A DNA stretch of 64,000 nucleotides from Onchidella celtica (lineage: Eukaryota > Mollusca > Gastropoda > Systellommatophora > Onchidiidae). The translations under genes were made by a program, and so were the position numbers. The stretch is from NCBI GenBank assembly GCA_963931925.1, contig OZ007573.1:37294796-37358795 (forward strand), given 5' to 3'. Positions within the stretch are counted from its first letter, which is position 1; each line of letters begins with the position of its first letter. Positions 43,601 to 56,098 of this stretch are shown piece by piece. A model generated the notes under the pieces. It made no database searches, was not told the DNA's origin, and saw nothing but the letters and a program-made list of their open reading frames with translations.

Positions 43601-45847
43601 TTTGCAACATGTACACTACACATGTGACCAGACGGGAAATTACGTTGATGTTGTACGTAAGCACACGACTATGTCTGAGCGTGTAATAGCACAGCTGGTC
43701 CGACTCATGCATATGGCATGCATACGACCGCTTGCAACAAATTGGATTTTCTCTTGCATATGGCGCGCATACTACAGTACAGCGACAAGCGTAGGACCCC
43801 GTCGTTATGTGTAATAGGGCTTAAGGGCTTTCACTGCAGCAGTTGTGTGCAGGCTATTACAAACTCTGCAGTGAACCTACCAAAACCTGTGGATTTGCAG
43901 TCATCAGTCCAGTGCTCAGCATGTGACTTTACAAACAGGTATTCCAAACTGACCTGCTCAAGCAGAAGAAAAATTGCTGCTTGCAGCACAGAAATGGGAT
44001 TTTGCATTGTATTTTGTTCTTTGTTTTTGTGCTCAGTTTTAACTGTTGTGTAACAAAACTAATATAAAAGTACTGTATGTAGGTACCGGCAGCCACCCGC
44101 AAATCGCTCGCCTGCCGGGCGAAAATTTGGGTCACACACCAAATTCGGTCTCTTTCAATCCTTTCTAACATTCATTCTGATCTGGCTTTAATAAAGCAAT
44201 TTATATCACTGAACAGTTTGTTTCTTTCTAGTTTCATTGATGTAACTTGTGTTCGTGTTTGTTTTCTGTGTATTTTGAAACATGATGATAAACAGAGGAG
44301 GGGTCCGCGTCGGTCCTTGGTGCGGGAGACACTCCGTGGGTAACCCGAAATACCTTCCCTGTACTAAATCCACTGTCGCTATCGCGCAAATCATAGTACT
44401 GACCTCGTTTTGGTCTCATTTTAAGGGTCACATGCAGAGCTAAATAATGATATCAGTTTCAGTTTCGTATTCGCGATTTTTTTTATATTTATCACATATT
44501 TGAAATTTTGTCAATTTTCAAGGTCGATTTTCGGGTTTTCACCAACATTTCCAGCTGGCAAGAGTCATACTGCAATAAAGCTCATCCAATTCCCTTTAAA
44601 ATGCGACCAAATACGAAACTAAAGATGGCTTTGCGGCGCAGCGAAGCCCATTCATAAAGAGGGCACGAATTTCAAGATTCCGCATGGACGAGCGACAGTC
44701 CAGCAGCGTCAGGCGCAGGTAGCAGTGAACTCAGCATCATCACTAGAAATTTTGAAACCGTCATCGGGAAGCCTTAACGTGGAGAAATATGTAAGTTTAT
44801 AATTAATATGTATTTTTATGTGCAAATGGTTCAAGTTCTGTGTGTTTTATATCAGTTTTTTCAATGAAACGTGTGATATCAGTCTTGAAAACTTGTTTCG
44901 CTCACCCGGGGGAAAGCGAGTCACGTTGCGAGTCATAAAAGGTCATGCTTAACCACTCGCGTAATTTTTATGCAATGATTTCTGTCCATGTAAATGTGAT
45001 TCCAGGTTATTTTAGCCACTTAGTCTTCAATTTAATTTGATAGAATATGTTTTTATAGTCTTGATTAGTTGCGATTGCTCAAAATAAAGGATGGGGGGGG
45101 CACTGTGAATTTGACCGGAAGTAAATCATCGAAGCTGGAGTGGTGCGCATTTAGTTTTAGTAGTTTTAGGCCTAGATCTAGTCTATACGATTAGATCAGA
45201 GATGGACACTTTTTATTTTTAAGTAAGGGAGGGGAAAGACAGTGTAGGATACCGCAAATTTTTTTTTTTGAAAGTAGATATGCTAGAGAGATCTAGATCT
45301 AGGCCTACATGATAATGTCATTAATGATGTGTTGTCTAGAAAATAATAATAATGTCTATTAATTAGACTATTAGATTCTAGATCTATCATGTATCCAGAG
45401 CTTCTTTTAAATTTTATTTAATAAATCGCTATCTAGATTTCACAGGTTTAGTCAAGAATCAGATCTAGAATCTAGATCCAGCGTTAATTTATAGATTATT
45501 TTCATTTCACTTATTATTGGCCCTGGACAGACCCCCTAGATTTGGATTTCTTTTTTTAAATATCTAAATAATGTACCTTAGATCTGACTCAAAACCTAGA
45601 TCGGACCCACATTTGTAAAAAAATAGGTTGATTTAAGGAATTTGCACGGGAAGTAATTTAGTTCAGATCTAGAGTTCTAGATTTACTTTCTAAATACAAA
45701 TTCAAATGCAATTTATCTACCAGAGTAATATAATTGTAAGATTTGTTATGTGGTATAGAAAATCATTGTAACTGACGAGTCACAAAGTTCATTTTTTTCC
45801 CCTCCCAGTGCCACTGTAAACCATGGAAGCCAACACTAAAGAGCTGT
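43601..45847. other. Harbinger 5' flank and upstream region of SDR copy 3
   Basis: No supportable gene. 44583-44793 contains a possible short first exon for the next gene (open frame with donor GTAAGT after N-V-E-K-Y), with no family similarity. TTAAGGGTCACATG at 44424 resembles a transposon terminus without a found partner. GATCTA motifs cluster at 45170-45480. Confidence 0.35.
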
Positions 45848-47360
45848 TTGTTACCATACTACGCTAGGAGGGCTTTCTGCGACTTGACGGATAGAACATC
45901 CTGGATTACAAGTTTCAGAGGCAATCGCTTCAACAACTTGTTTCAAGCAGCAGCTGCACTCAGCTACCACCAGAACGACATTTGCGAGTTCCTTGGAAAT
46001 TACATAAGTAAACTTAATTTAAAGCAGAAGAGCGCACTCGCAGATTGTCAAGATCCCACCATTTATAAGTACTTAAGAGCAATCGGAATTCTGTTCGACA
46101 AAATTACAGGACCTTTTTGGAACCTCCTTCTGAGCAACTGCCATTACCTGGACCTGTACCAGCACATAACAAAAATGCATGAAATGCTCATACAATGGAG
46201 TACAGATCCGAGTCCTGCCCTTTTGAAAGGAACAACTGTCTTCCCGTCCAACTGCCATCTCCCAGCTTCAAAAGCTATCTGCTGCATTTGTCCAGGTCAC
46301 TGAAAGGCAACTCATAGATTTTTTGCCAGGTGGCACATACTACAATGTGCAAGACCGCAGCCTGAGAGAAAAAATGGCACACTGCCACCTTACAAATCTT
46401 TTAGGAGAAGCTTGTCTTGGTGACTTGGACTACAGCATTTTCAAAAGGAGGCACACCACGGTCCATCATCACAGCACCATCAACATGCTCAAACGCAATG
46501 TCACAATGTCAGGCTGGTTTTCTAAAAAAACTTCTGACGCTCAGCGAGACCTGTTAAACAAGGCTTCAAAAGCAGGTCCTGCTATGAGACTCAAGGACAG
46601 AGAAAGGGAGAAGGCAGTGATGGTTGCCAGCAAAGAGAGGTTGCTGAAGAAGAAGCAAGAGGATCAGCAGAAATTAGAAGCGATGGTAGAGAAAAAACGC
46701 TTGCTGACATCCAAAGTTGCTGAAAATGGTGGTTTGTGTAATTCCTTTGAAAGCATAGATCTTCTTTTGGCATCCTGCTCATCCAAGACAGCCCAGAAGA
46801 ATGCCATAACAACACAGCTGAAGTACTTGAAAGATGTCATCGGGGTGAAGTCAGTCAGAGTTTCTGGTACTCTGGAGGAGAGTGTTGTTGCTCTCTGAGA
46901 GTATGTATGTGGAAAAAGTGTTGCCGCTCCCATACCTCCACCACAACGGCCGTATAAACGGCAGCGACCTGACAGCAGCTCATCTGAAACAGGATCATAC
47001 TGCAGTTCTGACCAAGATACCCCTGAACCTGATGACACAGCCAATCAGCTGGATTTTTTCTACACCACTCCTGGAGAATATGTGGCTGTGCATTACGACC
47101 AACAGTTTTACATTGGTCAAGTTCTCGAGATTAAAAACCCAACACTTGCCACCATTGGCTTTTTGGAGCAGTGCAGTGTGAAAGAATCCACCTTTAGATG
47201 GCCAAGTAGAGAAGACCAGGAGGATGTGGCTGCACACTTCGTATTCTGTCACGGGTTTTCCTTGACAACTGTCAACGGGCGACTGTGGTCATTATCCACT
47301 CAAGAGTATAGGAACCTGCAGTCATCATATGACAAATTTAAATTGCAACTCAGAAACTAG
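45848..47360 (+). pseudogene. SDR-family transposon protein (copy 3), decayed C-terminal two thirds
   Basis: It starts in mid-protein with FRGNRFNNLFQAAAALSYHQ, then FDKITGPFWNLLL, and after a frameshift near 46258 continues ERQLIDFLPGGTYYNV and LLGEACLGDLDYSIFKRR. A Lys/Glu-rich helix (46570-46730) and NGGLCNSF, TQLKYLKDVIGVK follow. A TGA at 46896 breaks the frame, which then runs on to a Tudor-like segment GEYVAVHYDQQFYIGQV (about 47071). It shares GDLD and following blocks with copy 1 (about 11230) and the GGLW-type block with copy 2. No N-terminal half and no termini were found. Confidence 0.65.
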
Positions 47361-48545
47361 AAGTTGCACCCTGGGTGAGTCAATTTTTAAACAAATTTGA
47401 CTAATAATTACATTTTTTGTTTCAGAAGTAGGTTGTGGATCAGTGAATTGTTGGTTGCCCAAAAATTTTGATACTAACCTTTTCTTTTTTCCTATCCTAA
47501 TTGTTACAGATTATTATAAAGCTGATAATCAGATTCTCCTTGAAAAGACCTTTAATCTGATATATAGGTTGATATATGTATCTGCAGTATTTATCAGGCT
47601 ACCCTCTAGAAATGTGCAAGGTCCATGTGAACCCCCCTGTTTCGCCCTGCAAAATGTGATGATGATGCAACTTGGAGAGTCTTTATCTTCCTAATTGTAC
47701 AAACTACACAGCTGAAAAAAATTGGGCATAATCTGCATACTGGTGGCTTTTATTTAAAAGAAAATAATCCATATTATAAACCATCTGGTATTGAAACAGC
47801 GAGCCTCTAAACTTGGACATTTGAGCAATGTGCCAGGTGTTTTATAGCACGCGTCGCCATATTTATGCGCATGTATAACAATAACGAATAGATCGCCAAC
47901 TTTTATATTCATTTGTTGTTATGTCTATATTGGTGACTGTTAACGAATGAAGTTTGGATGTAATATCTGTGCAGACTTTTGTGCTTCTCGCTTCCAAAAA
48001 TGGCATGTCGTGCCGTTTTCCTGTTTGTGGTCTGAAAATCCGAACTTTAAACATCGATATCTCCAAAACCGTTAGAGCTATTGTATTCATATTTCACACA
48101 GTTAATAATGGTCATATATTGGCTGTGGATTGGCATCATTAAATTACTGATAACTGACAACTAAAAATTTGGCTGCTGGTACCTACTGTATGTTATCTCC
48201 TCTTTCCAAAACTCTATGTTTCAACACAGGAAAGTTATTTGATTGAGACAGGGATCTGAAATATGCTAGCCATTCCCGGGATTGTCGTTTTCACCCCAGC
48301 CAAATTTGACCCACATGGTACATAAATGCACTTTGCATATCCAGGTCAAAAGCTATTGTCCTGTGGTTTCAAACATTTAGAAGCTGAATATTTTCCCGGA
48401 GATTCAAATACCATAAACCATAGGTGCCCTTCACCATGGTATTTGAAATTCAAACTGAAGACAAACTTTCATTTTTTCAAGGACTTCCAGATGCTAATAT
48501 TTGGCATGTGCTACATTGTTTGAATCTACATTTATTCTTTCTTCA
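47361..48545. other. Gene-free stretch
   Basis: No supported coding sequence. The phrase GATATCTCCAAAACCGTTAG near 48056 is low-specificity transposon-like sequence. Confidence 0.4.
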
Positions 48546-49014
48546 TCTATACTATATATATTTGTGGACTTGAGATTTTTCGTTGCAAAAGGCTTCTGAA
48601 CCACTCAACACTCAGACTTCAAATGTTATATGGTGCATCAGAATGGATGTAAGGGTGCACAGTTTCTAATAGAAGTCTCAAATTGGTATAGTTTTTTTAA
48701 TTGGAAATTTATTGTTTCGCCATCATTTAGATCTATTTCGAGTCATGGTTCGCCATTTTAAGGTTTCGTTATCATTTCCTGCGATGTGTTCACTATCAAA
48801 CACACTAACCTGTGCGCAAATCATGCTGTTGTACGGGATGCGCAGGGTGTCAACTCACAAAGGCAGAGCAGTAAGACTTATTTAAAAACAAACAAACAAA
48901 AATAAAATAAACAAATAGGAACAGGCCAGATGAAGCAGGTCCATAATAACCACCCAGAACTGAAACCAATATTCAAACCGATTTATCCCCGGCAGGGCCG
49001 GGGACCTCAGCTAG
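48546..49014 (+). mobile_element. Non-autonomous Helitron, 469 bp
   Basis: The 5' end is TCTATACTATATATAT directly after an A (48545). The 3' end has a 7-bp stem, CCCCGGC and GCCGGGG (48987-48993, 48997-49003), then ACCTCAG and CTAG (49011-49014), followed by T. This is the canonical A^TC...CTAG^T arrangement. It has no coding capacity, and its hairpin differs from that of the two large Helitrons, so another family would mobilise it. Confidence 0.85.
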
Positions 49015-50320
49015 TATGAAATATTGGGCAAAATCATCCATATTCTCCTCAGACTGCAAGTGAATGCTAAAAACATCCATCCTTCAACTCTCAAAACTCG
49101 GTTCTGATCATGGCTGCCGTGACAACTGGTACACCGGAGCCTCCAGCGGTGGAGGCAATCGACAACGAACTTCTGATCAAGGTTTTAAAAAAGCGATCGT
49201 TTTAGCGGAGCAATTTCCCTCTACATGGGGTCTAGAAGGCACTCTAGAAAGCGTTCACTGGCGGGAAAGGGTTGATTTTTTGCATGTTAACTTTCAGCTT
49301 TCCTCCTTGGATGGTAAATTCTTATTGCTTCACTCTAAGTGGAGCAGAAAACTTGTCATTATCTCCACTTTAATTTTACAATAGAAGGAGTTATCTATCT
49401 CCACCTTAGCTGTACAACACACAAGGATCTAAGTGACAAAACAATGTTGGTAATTTCAGTGTAGCTGTACAAAAGGCAAGTAAGTATCTAAGTGATATAA
49501 CAGGCTGCCTATCTCCAGCTTAGCTATGCAACAGGCAAGGATCTAGATCTAAGTGACAAAATGATGTTGTATATCTTCAGTGTAGCTGTACAACAGGCAG
49601 TGATCTAAGTGATATAACAGGCTGCCTATCTCCAGCATAGCTGTACAACAGGCAAAGTTCTGTTTGACGAATCAAGACTGCATTTCTTCACCTCAGTTGT
49701 ACAACAGGTAAGGATCTAAGTGACAAAACGAGAATTCAGCTTACCTACAACAACAGGCTAGCGTCTGACGTGGCAAAATGAGGTTGTTTCGCTTGATGGT
49801 CGCTGATGTACAGTAGCATCGTTGAGGTCATTGCAGCATAGGTTGTCATACATTCTTGCAGATGATGGAAATCAAAAGTTTCCTCTCTGCACAGAGAACA
49901 TAGAATGTTCTCTATCCCATCCATAGGGAGGAGTGTATGATTAATGTTGCCCTGAAGAACCTGGTGTCAAGCGGAGTAGATGACAAGAATAATGCATAGG
50001 GTGAATAAAAGTCCACTGCAAAACAAACTTACATCTTTGAATCCTGACTGCCTGATTTTCCCTACACCATCTCTCTGGCCTCCTGAGCTCAGACAACAAA
50101 TGTGAGGGCAATCCACACCCAGGAATGGAACCTGGCCACACAAAAAAATTCCTCAACTTTTTCCTGCAAGCATTTGTCTCTAAATTGCATTAAAAACATT
50201 AAAAAATGAATCAACAATACATAAAGACGTCCATATCACCAACACAAATATGTCCCCTGCTAAGAATGAGTGATATGAGGTACCATCTTGATCCCAAGTC
50301 ATTTCTCACTTGTTTCTTAA
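49015..50320. repeat. Gene-free region with a minisatellite of about 60-bp units (49386-49735)
   Basis: Units share GTAGCTGTACAACAGGCAA, GGATCTAAGTGACAAAA and GGCTGCCTATCTCCAG; about six imperfect copies are present, alternating between two variants. A short open frame beginning MAAVTTGTPEPPAV at 49110 has no supported role. Confidence 0.6.
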
Positions 50321-51380
50321 CCCTCATCCCATGTTGAGTGAACTCGCCCACGGGGAGAGCAGTAGCCAGTCGGCAAATCGTTCTGTGTTACTGCTAGTGA
50401 TCGGGTCAATCGGGTCTTTTTGAACATGTGATAGTGTTTACTTAAGTACGCAATAACAACAATAATGATGGATAAATCATAAGTGACCTCTATGATATTT
50501 GGATAAAGTGCCTGTGATAACAGGCGATAAGCTTTATTGTTAAATACGAGACAGATACCAAAGAATTTTCTGCCTTCTGCATATTACACGTTTTAACCTT
50601 TTCCCACAAAAGTCTGCGCTTTTTTGTCCCCAATTCTGGCCATTCAGGTGAACAATCTATTTTATAAGCCAGGCACTTAACATACTAACTACATAACATG
50701 TATCAAGACACTGCCCTCTTCATCTTCCACTATTTTAAGGTTCAACTTCCATGTTGTTAGTTTTCTTAGCACACCTTTAGCAAGAGATTTGATTTCCAGC
50801 TCATAAATCACATGCATGTACTTATAAGAGATTTAACGAAAGCAATAGATTCTCTCTCTAATTACCACATCAAATAAAGACAACGACCAACAACAAAGTC
50901 AGTCATTTTCTTCTAGTTTTTCCCTGATGAAAAACCTACCGACAGACGCCCTAGTATTACGTCGGAATTCATTATTACACATATAAAATGGCTTTTCAAA
51001 TAAGCAGATGGCCACGCTTCTTATCATTTCACACATAGATGACAACCAGCATCAAAATCAGAAGTTTTCCTTACATTTTCCCCAGTTCAAACTTCAGACA
51101 GTCAGCACCATTACATGATTATGGCAAATAGTTACGAACAGTTGCATCGCAAAAAACATAATCGGACGATAAGAGCAGGGGTGACGGGACAGACAAATAA
51201 GCGAAGGTAGGATGAAAAAATAAAAAACGATAGCCATAGCAACTGAATTAGTGAATAAACAAAACACAAGTAGCAGCGTTGCTATACACTAAAGTGGCCA
51301 CCTGCAGGACCTGGGTCGCAAAATACGGCCTCGCTTGTGGCATGTGGAAGGTCCTATACTGTCTTTCCACAGGACGAGGG
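50321..51380. mobile_element. Non-autonomous TTAA element, 1060 bp
   Basis: TTAA at 50317-50320 and 51381-51384 flank inverted ends CCCTCATCC and (other strand) CCCTCGTCC. No coding sequence is inside. It is piggyBac-like by target and by short C-rich ends. Confidence 0.6.
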
Positions 51381-52100
51381 TTAAGACCACACTATCTAGA
51401 TCTGGATGGGTTACTGGAGTTACTGTTCTAGTCTTCTACAGGTTTCATCCCAACCAAAACTTATCACCAGTGACTTTATTGAAGTACTCTGTAGAACTAA
51501 TTTCTACCCAATGCAAGGCAGATCTAACCTTTTGTTTGGTAATCCTCCCCCCTCCCCCCTGAGATGTTGACCTACATTAATTCAGACAGGGGACCATATC
51601 TGCTTGGATTCTGCCAGCCTGCAGACCTGGTTCACGCCATTCAAAGGTTCTACATGTCAGGTACATTATTTGTTTAGTGTCAAAAGTGGTTGAGGGGAAC
51701 TATAAGCTTTTCAATATGAACTGATGCGATGAGAATCACCAATGTCTTGAAATGTTTTAAGGGAAGTACTGGCAGTTATATATTATTTATAGCCAAAAAT
51801 AGATAAGTACGCCATTCTTTTCTAGTGCTTCGGCTTCAGCTGATCCTGAGTAAACAATTGTGAATACATGCTCTATTTGAAATATCTGGAATTGTCTTTT
51901 GATTGTGTTAATTATTTTCTCTTTGACTTTGCATATATATATATAATATGATTCAATTACAAAGTATGTCATCACAAATATCTTGATTATTTTTGTCTAA
52001 TCACAGCTGGATTCTTCAACTCAAGCCATATTGCTGCAGTGGGATCATAAATCAGATAAATATGCATGATATCGTCGGTTGGCTGTTGGGACCTCCTTAA

Positions 52101-52871
52101 CCCATACCCCGCGCGCTACCCGTAAAGCCCGCTGCACGGTCGGTGACCTTACTCACGGAGAATCTTATCTGGGGTCACTGACCCGTGCCGCTATGCAATG
52201 ACCACAAACGCTGTCCACGTGGTTCGGTTTTTATTGATCGGTATGAAAACATTCCCTGCTATGCCTTATCACGCTTGATAATGAATTAACCAGCAAAACC
52301 TTAGTCTGTCAGTCTCTAACCAATGAGCTGACTTATGATTCCAAACTGACAGCTGTAGTTTTCGTGAGAACGAAGCATGATAACTAGCCACGCCCTCCCA
52401 AGCCCTACACAAATGGTTTCATCCTGATTGACACATACTAATAAACCAATGTGGGCATTTGGGGCAAAGATTATTTCAGAGCTTGTTTCTGATTGGTTCT
52501 TAGATACAGACAACTCCAGATGGTGGTCAGCTTGTGAGAAAATGAGATAATATTGCAAATTTGTTGAGCAACAGTTCGCATGTCGATGTTACATCTTTTG
52601 AAAGTGTGGGGAGAGCCTTTGAAAGCTTAGTCTTTGTCATTCCGACCAGTGGTTCACTGGTTAACATGTCCATGTCACAATGGCTTTGATTTAGAAGAGA
52701 TACAGTGAACAATAACACTGTGGTTACGTCTCAAAAAGGTCAGTGACCCGACGCCTGAAAATACGGCTTGCACGTGGCGCGGTCAGCTTGACCTGGGCGA
52801 CTTTTGCCGCCCGTGCGGCGTGAGCGCTTGCAAGACAATACCGACTATTGCCGCCCCGCGCAGGGTGAGGG
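52101..52871. mobile_element. Non-autonomous TTAA element, 771 bp
   Basis: TTAA at 52097-52100 and 52872-52875 flank inverted ends CCCATACCCCGCGCG and (other strand) CCCTCACCCTGCGCG, 12 of 15 matching. A self-complementary GGTCACTGACC motif occurs near both ends (52174 and 52739). No gene is inside. Confidence 0.7.
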
Positions 52872-52875
52872 TTAA

Positions 52876-54240
52876 GGACCTGTGTGAACCCTGAATTTTA
52901 CAATTACTCTATACATTGTGTTATAAATTAAAAGCATTATTTATGAGCTGTAATCATTTACTCTGAATATAAAAGGGAATTTTGTGAACTCTGCTCAAAT
53001 TTTCAAAGTTCTACATACTTTTATGTGTGTATTCAAGTGCAACATGTTCACTGCTATTGCAAACTGTTTTTTTGTTCATGACATGAGCAAATGAATGTAA
53101 TTTAAATATCTATAGTAATAAAACTTTGGGTCTCGGACTTCATACTTATGTTTTTTCCTTCATTGAGACTGATGAGGTATGGGATTTTTGGCTTAAAATT
53201 CACTAATAGTTATACAGAACATGGGTCACACATCAGACAATCTCCTTCCAATTCATAAACAAACAGCATAATGTTAAACTTCATCCAATGCCCTTTCCAA
53301 CTAGTTTTATGAAAACAAGCTGACACTAGCATGCAATTTTTGAGACAACCTTCACTGAGTTTCAGAAAAGGTAAAAAGTGCATGAACTGCAGGGAGTTAA
53401 AATGCAAAGAATGTTTGCCAGATCTTGAGAACAAAGGACTAGACATCTCGATAGGTTATATACCATTTCAAGTTTTTCTTCCAGCTACAAATTTCCATCT
53501 TCCCCATTGTGCTCAGTCTTGGGATGCTGCTGTGCTGATGAGGGGAGAAAATTTATTTTTCAAGAGACCTCCAGTGAGAGTTTTCACAAAATGATTCAGT
53601 TACAGTGTATATGCTGTCATGGTACTTGTGTGAAGAGTTGGCATGCCGAATTTATTTCTGACTTTTACCCCTACCATCTACTGCAAGGAAGGAGATGTAA
53701 AAGCCGGCCAAAAATGTAATCCAACATTGTATGAAATCCTGAGATGCTCAGATACTGTTAAAAATGGATAAAGCCTTCCTTCCAAAAGCATCTCATGCCA
53801 GGCGGCACCTTTTACTAAAATAGCCTATTCTGCACTTAATGGCAAATTTCTGAAATTAGTAACAATCCATCCAGACCAACACAAAATTGTTGTACAAAAA
53901 TCTGGTATGAGACAATGTCAGAAGTCCTCCCAAAGTTGGTGTAATTGGGTGAAGACATGAAACAATTCACAATTATTTGCGTGATGATATTCTATGTGAT
54001 GCTACTCAACTGCAGAGAGAGGCTAATTCACAATTGGCTGCCATTATCCGCCAACATTATCGGCAAATACTACCTGGGTTTATCCACCAATAATAGCGGC
54101 CCCAGTTTAGGCTATCCTCCAGTATTGGTGTTGACTACATACAAAAAAACAACAACTGAATTTATTCCCCATTATTGAACTGTTGGATTTTAACAAATTA
54201 AACAAATTGATTCCTAATTATTAAAAAAATGAAATAAAAT
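52876..54240. other. No supportable gene; possible decayed coding sequence near 53330-53950
   Basis: A short open frame at 53331-53591 contains CMNCRELKCKECLP, a possible zinc knuckle, followed by stop-riddled sequence with another CICCHGTC. It resembles no family I can name, so it is left as undetermined. Confidence 0.25.
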
Positions 54241-54245
54241 AAAAT

Positions 54246-54326
54246 GCGGCTGCGAATCAAACCAATGACACCCAACTGACACTGTAACAGGCAAAGACGC
54301 CAACCACTACGCTATAGTGGACCCTG
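54246..54326 (-). repeat. tRNA-derived SINE or tRNA pseudogene
   Basis: On the minus strand an A-box-like TAGCGTAGTGG (plus 54304-54314) and a B-box-like GGTTTGATTCG (plus 54253-54263) are about 40 bp apart, the spacing of an RNA polymerase III promoter. The tail is T/A-rich. The cloverleaf is imperfect, so a functional tRNA is unlikely. Confidence 0.55.
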
Positions 54327-54619
54327 TATAATTGTGAAGGAATTTAAATCCAAAATAAACATTATACTAAACCAATTATCAGCAGATAAACAATATGTTC
54401 ATAATTACTAAATTAGGCCTAGTGGAGTATAAACTACTATAACTAAGATTTAACCTGACTAACCAGATTCCCGGGAAACATAATTCTGCATGCTGCTGCA
54501 ATGCTGCGGCAACTTCAAAAGCGGCCAGTCCCATGTCATCTAGATCAGCGATGGGGTGTGCACTGTGTGAATGTAAAATAAAAATGTAGTGAAAGCACTC
54601 ACTAAAATAGTTTTTTAAA

Positions 54620-55075
54620 AAAGTGATCTAGATCTAGATCTAGAAAATCTAGAGATCTACCCTGATCTCCAATAAACAAATAGATCTAGAATCTAGATTT
54701 CTAGATCTAGATATATATCTAGATCTATTCTAGATCTAGATCTAGATCTAGATTTCTAGATCTAAGCCTACAACTCCCAAGTTTCTAGATCTAGATCTAG
54801 ATTCTGTCCATTTAAATGTTCAAGGAATCATTTTCATTCAGCATACTGTAGGCCTCATATAGACTAGATCTAGATCTAGATTTAGTTTTCGAGTCTAGGT
54901 CTAGACTCTAGATAATGAGTCACACTGTCACTGACCACGTGCGATACTGTTCCACTCTGTTCGACTCTACCAGGCTATTAATGATGCAGCATGTGCGTCA
55001 CACGGAAGTTTTGCACTTACAAACATAGACAGCCTAGTAGATCTAGATCTAGATTCTAGATCTAGATCAAAGATG
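54620..55075. repeat. GATCTA hexamer repeat cluster
   Basis: Dense runs of GATCTA/TAGATC, self-complementary in register, with interspersed variants. Isolated runs of the same hexamer occur throughout the window (for example 3270-3302, 25380, 36764, 45290, 49541). Confidence 0.8.
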
Positions 55076-55702
55076 CAAATGATATGATTACATCTAGCAT
55101 GCCATGAAAACTCACATAATAATTAGGAATAACCCAAGCACGGAACTTTATCAGTGCAAGCATTACTGGAAAACGAAGACAGGCGGTCGGTACATCACAA
55201 TGTTTGCAAACAGTACTAGAAGGTCGCTATATTTCGTACCTCTATGTAATTTCGTACCCCTCAGATTACTCAGAAATCTCGTTTTTGCTGCCTCGCAAAT
55301 CCATTGCGGCTCGTAAATCCCTGCAAAACTGCAACGGAAGTGGTTCCGGCGAAAATATAGATCACGAACCAATGAAAACTATGCATTTTATTTTGGGCTG
55401 AACTACTATGTTTACATCGTCTGCGTTTTTGCCAGTTAACCCTGCCTGCCTGGTGTGTACGTGAAGAATTTTTTCCATCAACTTTTCGGTCCTCTTGATT
55501 GTTTGAACAGGTTTGTATTGGTTCATTTTCTCTACAAATCATTATTGATTATTCAAAAAAGCTTTGCACTTAATGTGGTTTACTGCTTTAGCTGAAATAA
55601 ATTATTGAAGGTGCTAAAATTAAAGGGTACGAATTATGACAACGTTTTTAACACTTACTTCTATATTTCGTACCCTGTATGACTTTAAGGGTACGAACTT
55701 TA

Positions 55703-56030
<328 letters not shown>

Positions 56031-56098
56031 AACACACATTTGCTTATATATTTCAACAAAACAAATTTTGAGTCTCCCTTCTCTTCTCTTTATCCAGA

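Noticed and set aside
47605..47640. GTCCATGTGAACCCC as right end partner of TTAAGGGTCACATG at 44424
   Set aside because: Match is short and no TTAA follows it.
49064..49384. Open frame before the minisatellite, and the alternative MAAVTTGTPEPPAV frame
   Set aside because: Frames are short and conflicting; no family similarity.
49386..49735. CRISPR-like array of repeats
   Set aside because: Units are contiguous and diverged with no unique spacers, in a eukaryotic transposon context; it is a minisatellite.
53331..53719. Possible zinc-knuckle gene (CMNCRELKCKECLP)
   Set aside because: Short, followed by many stops, and no recognisable family; left as undetermined.
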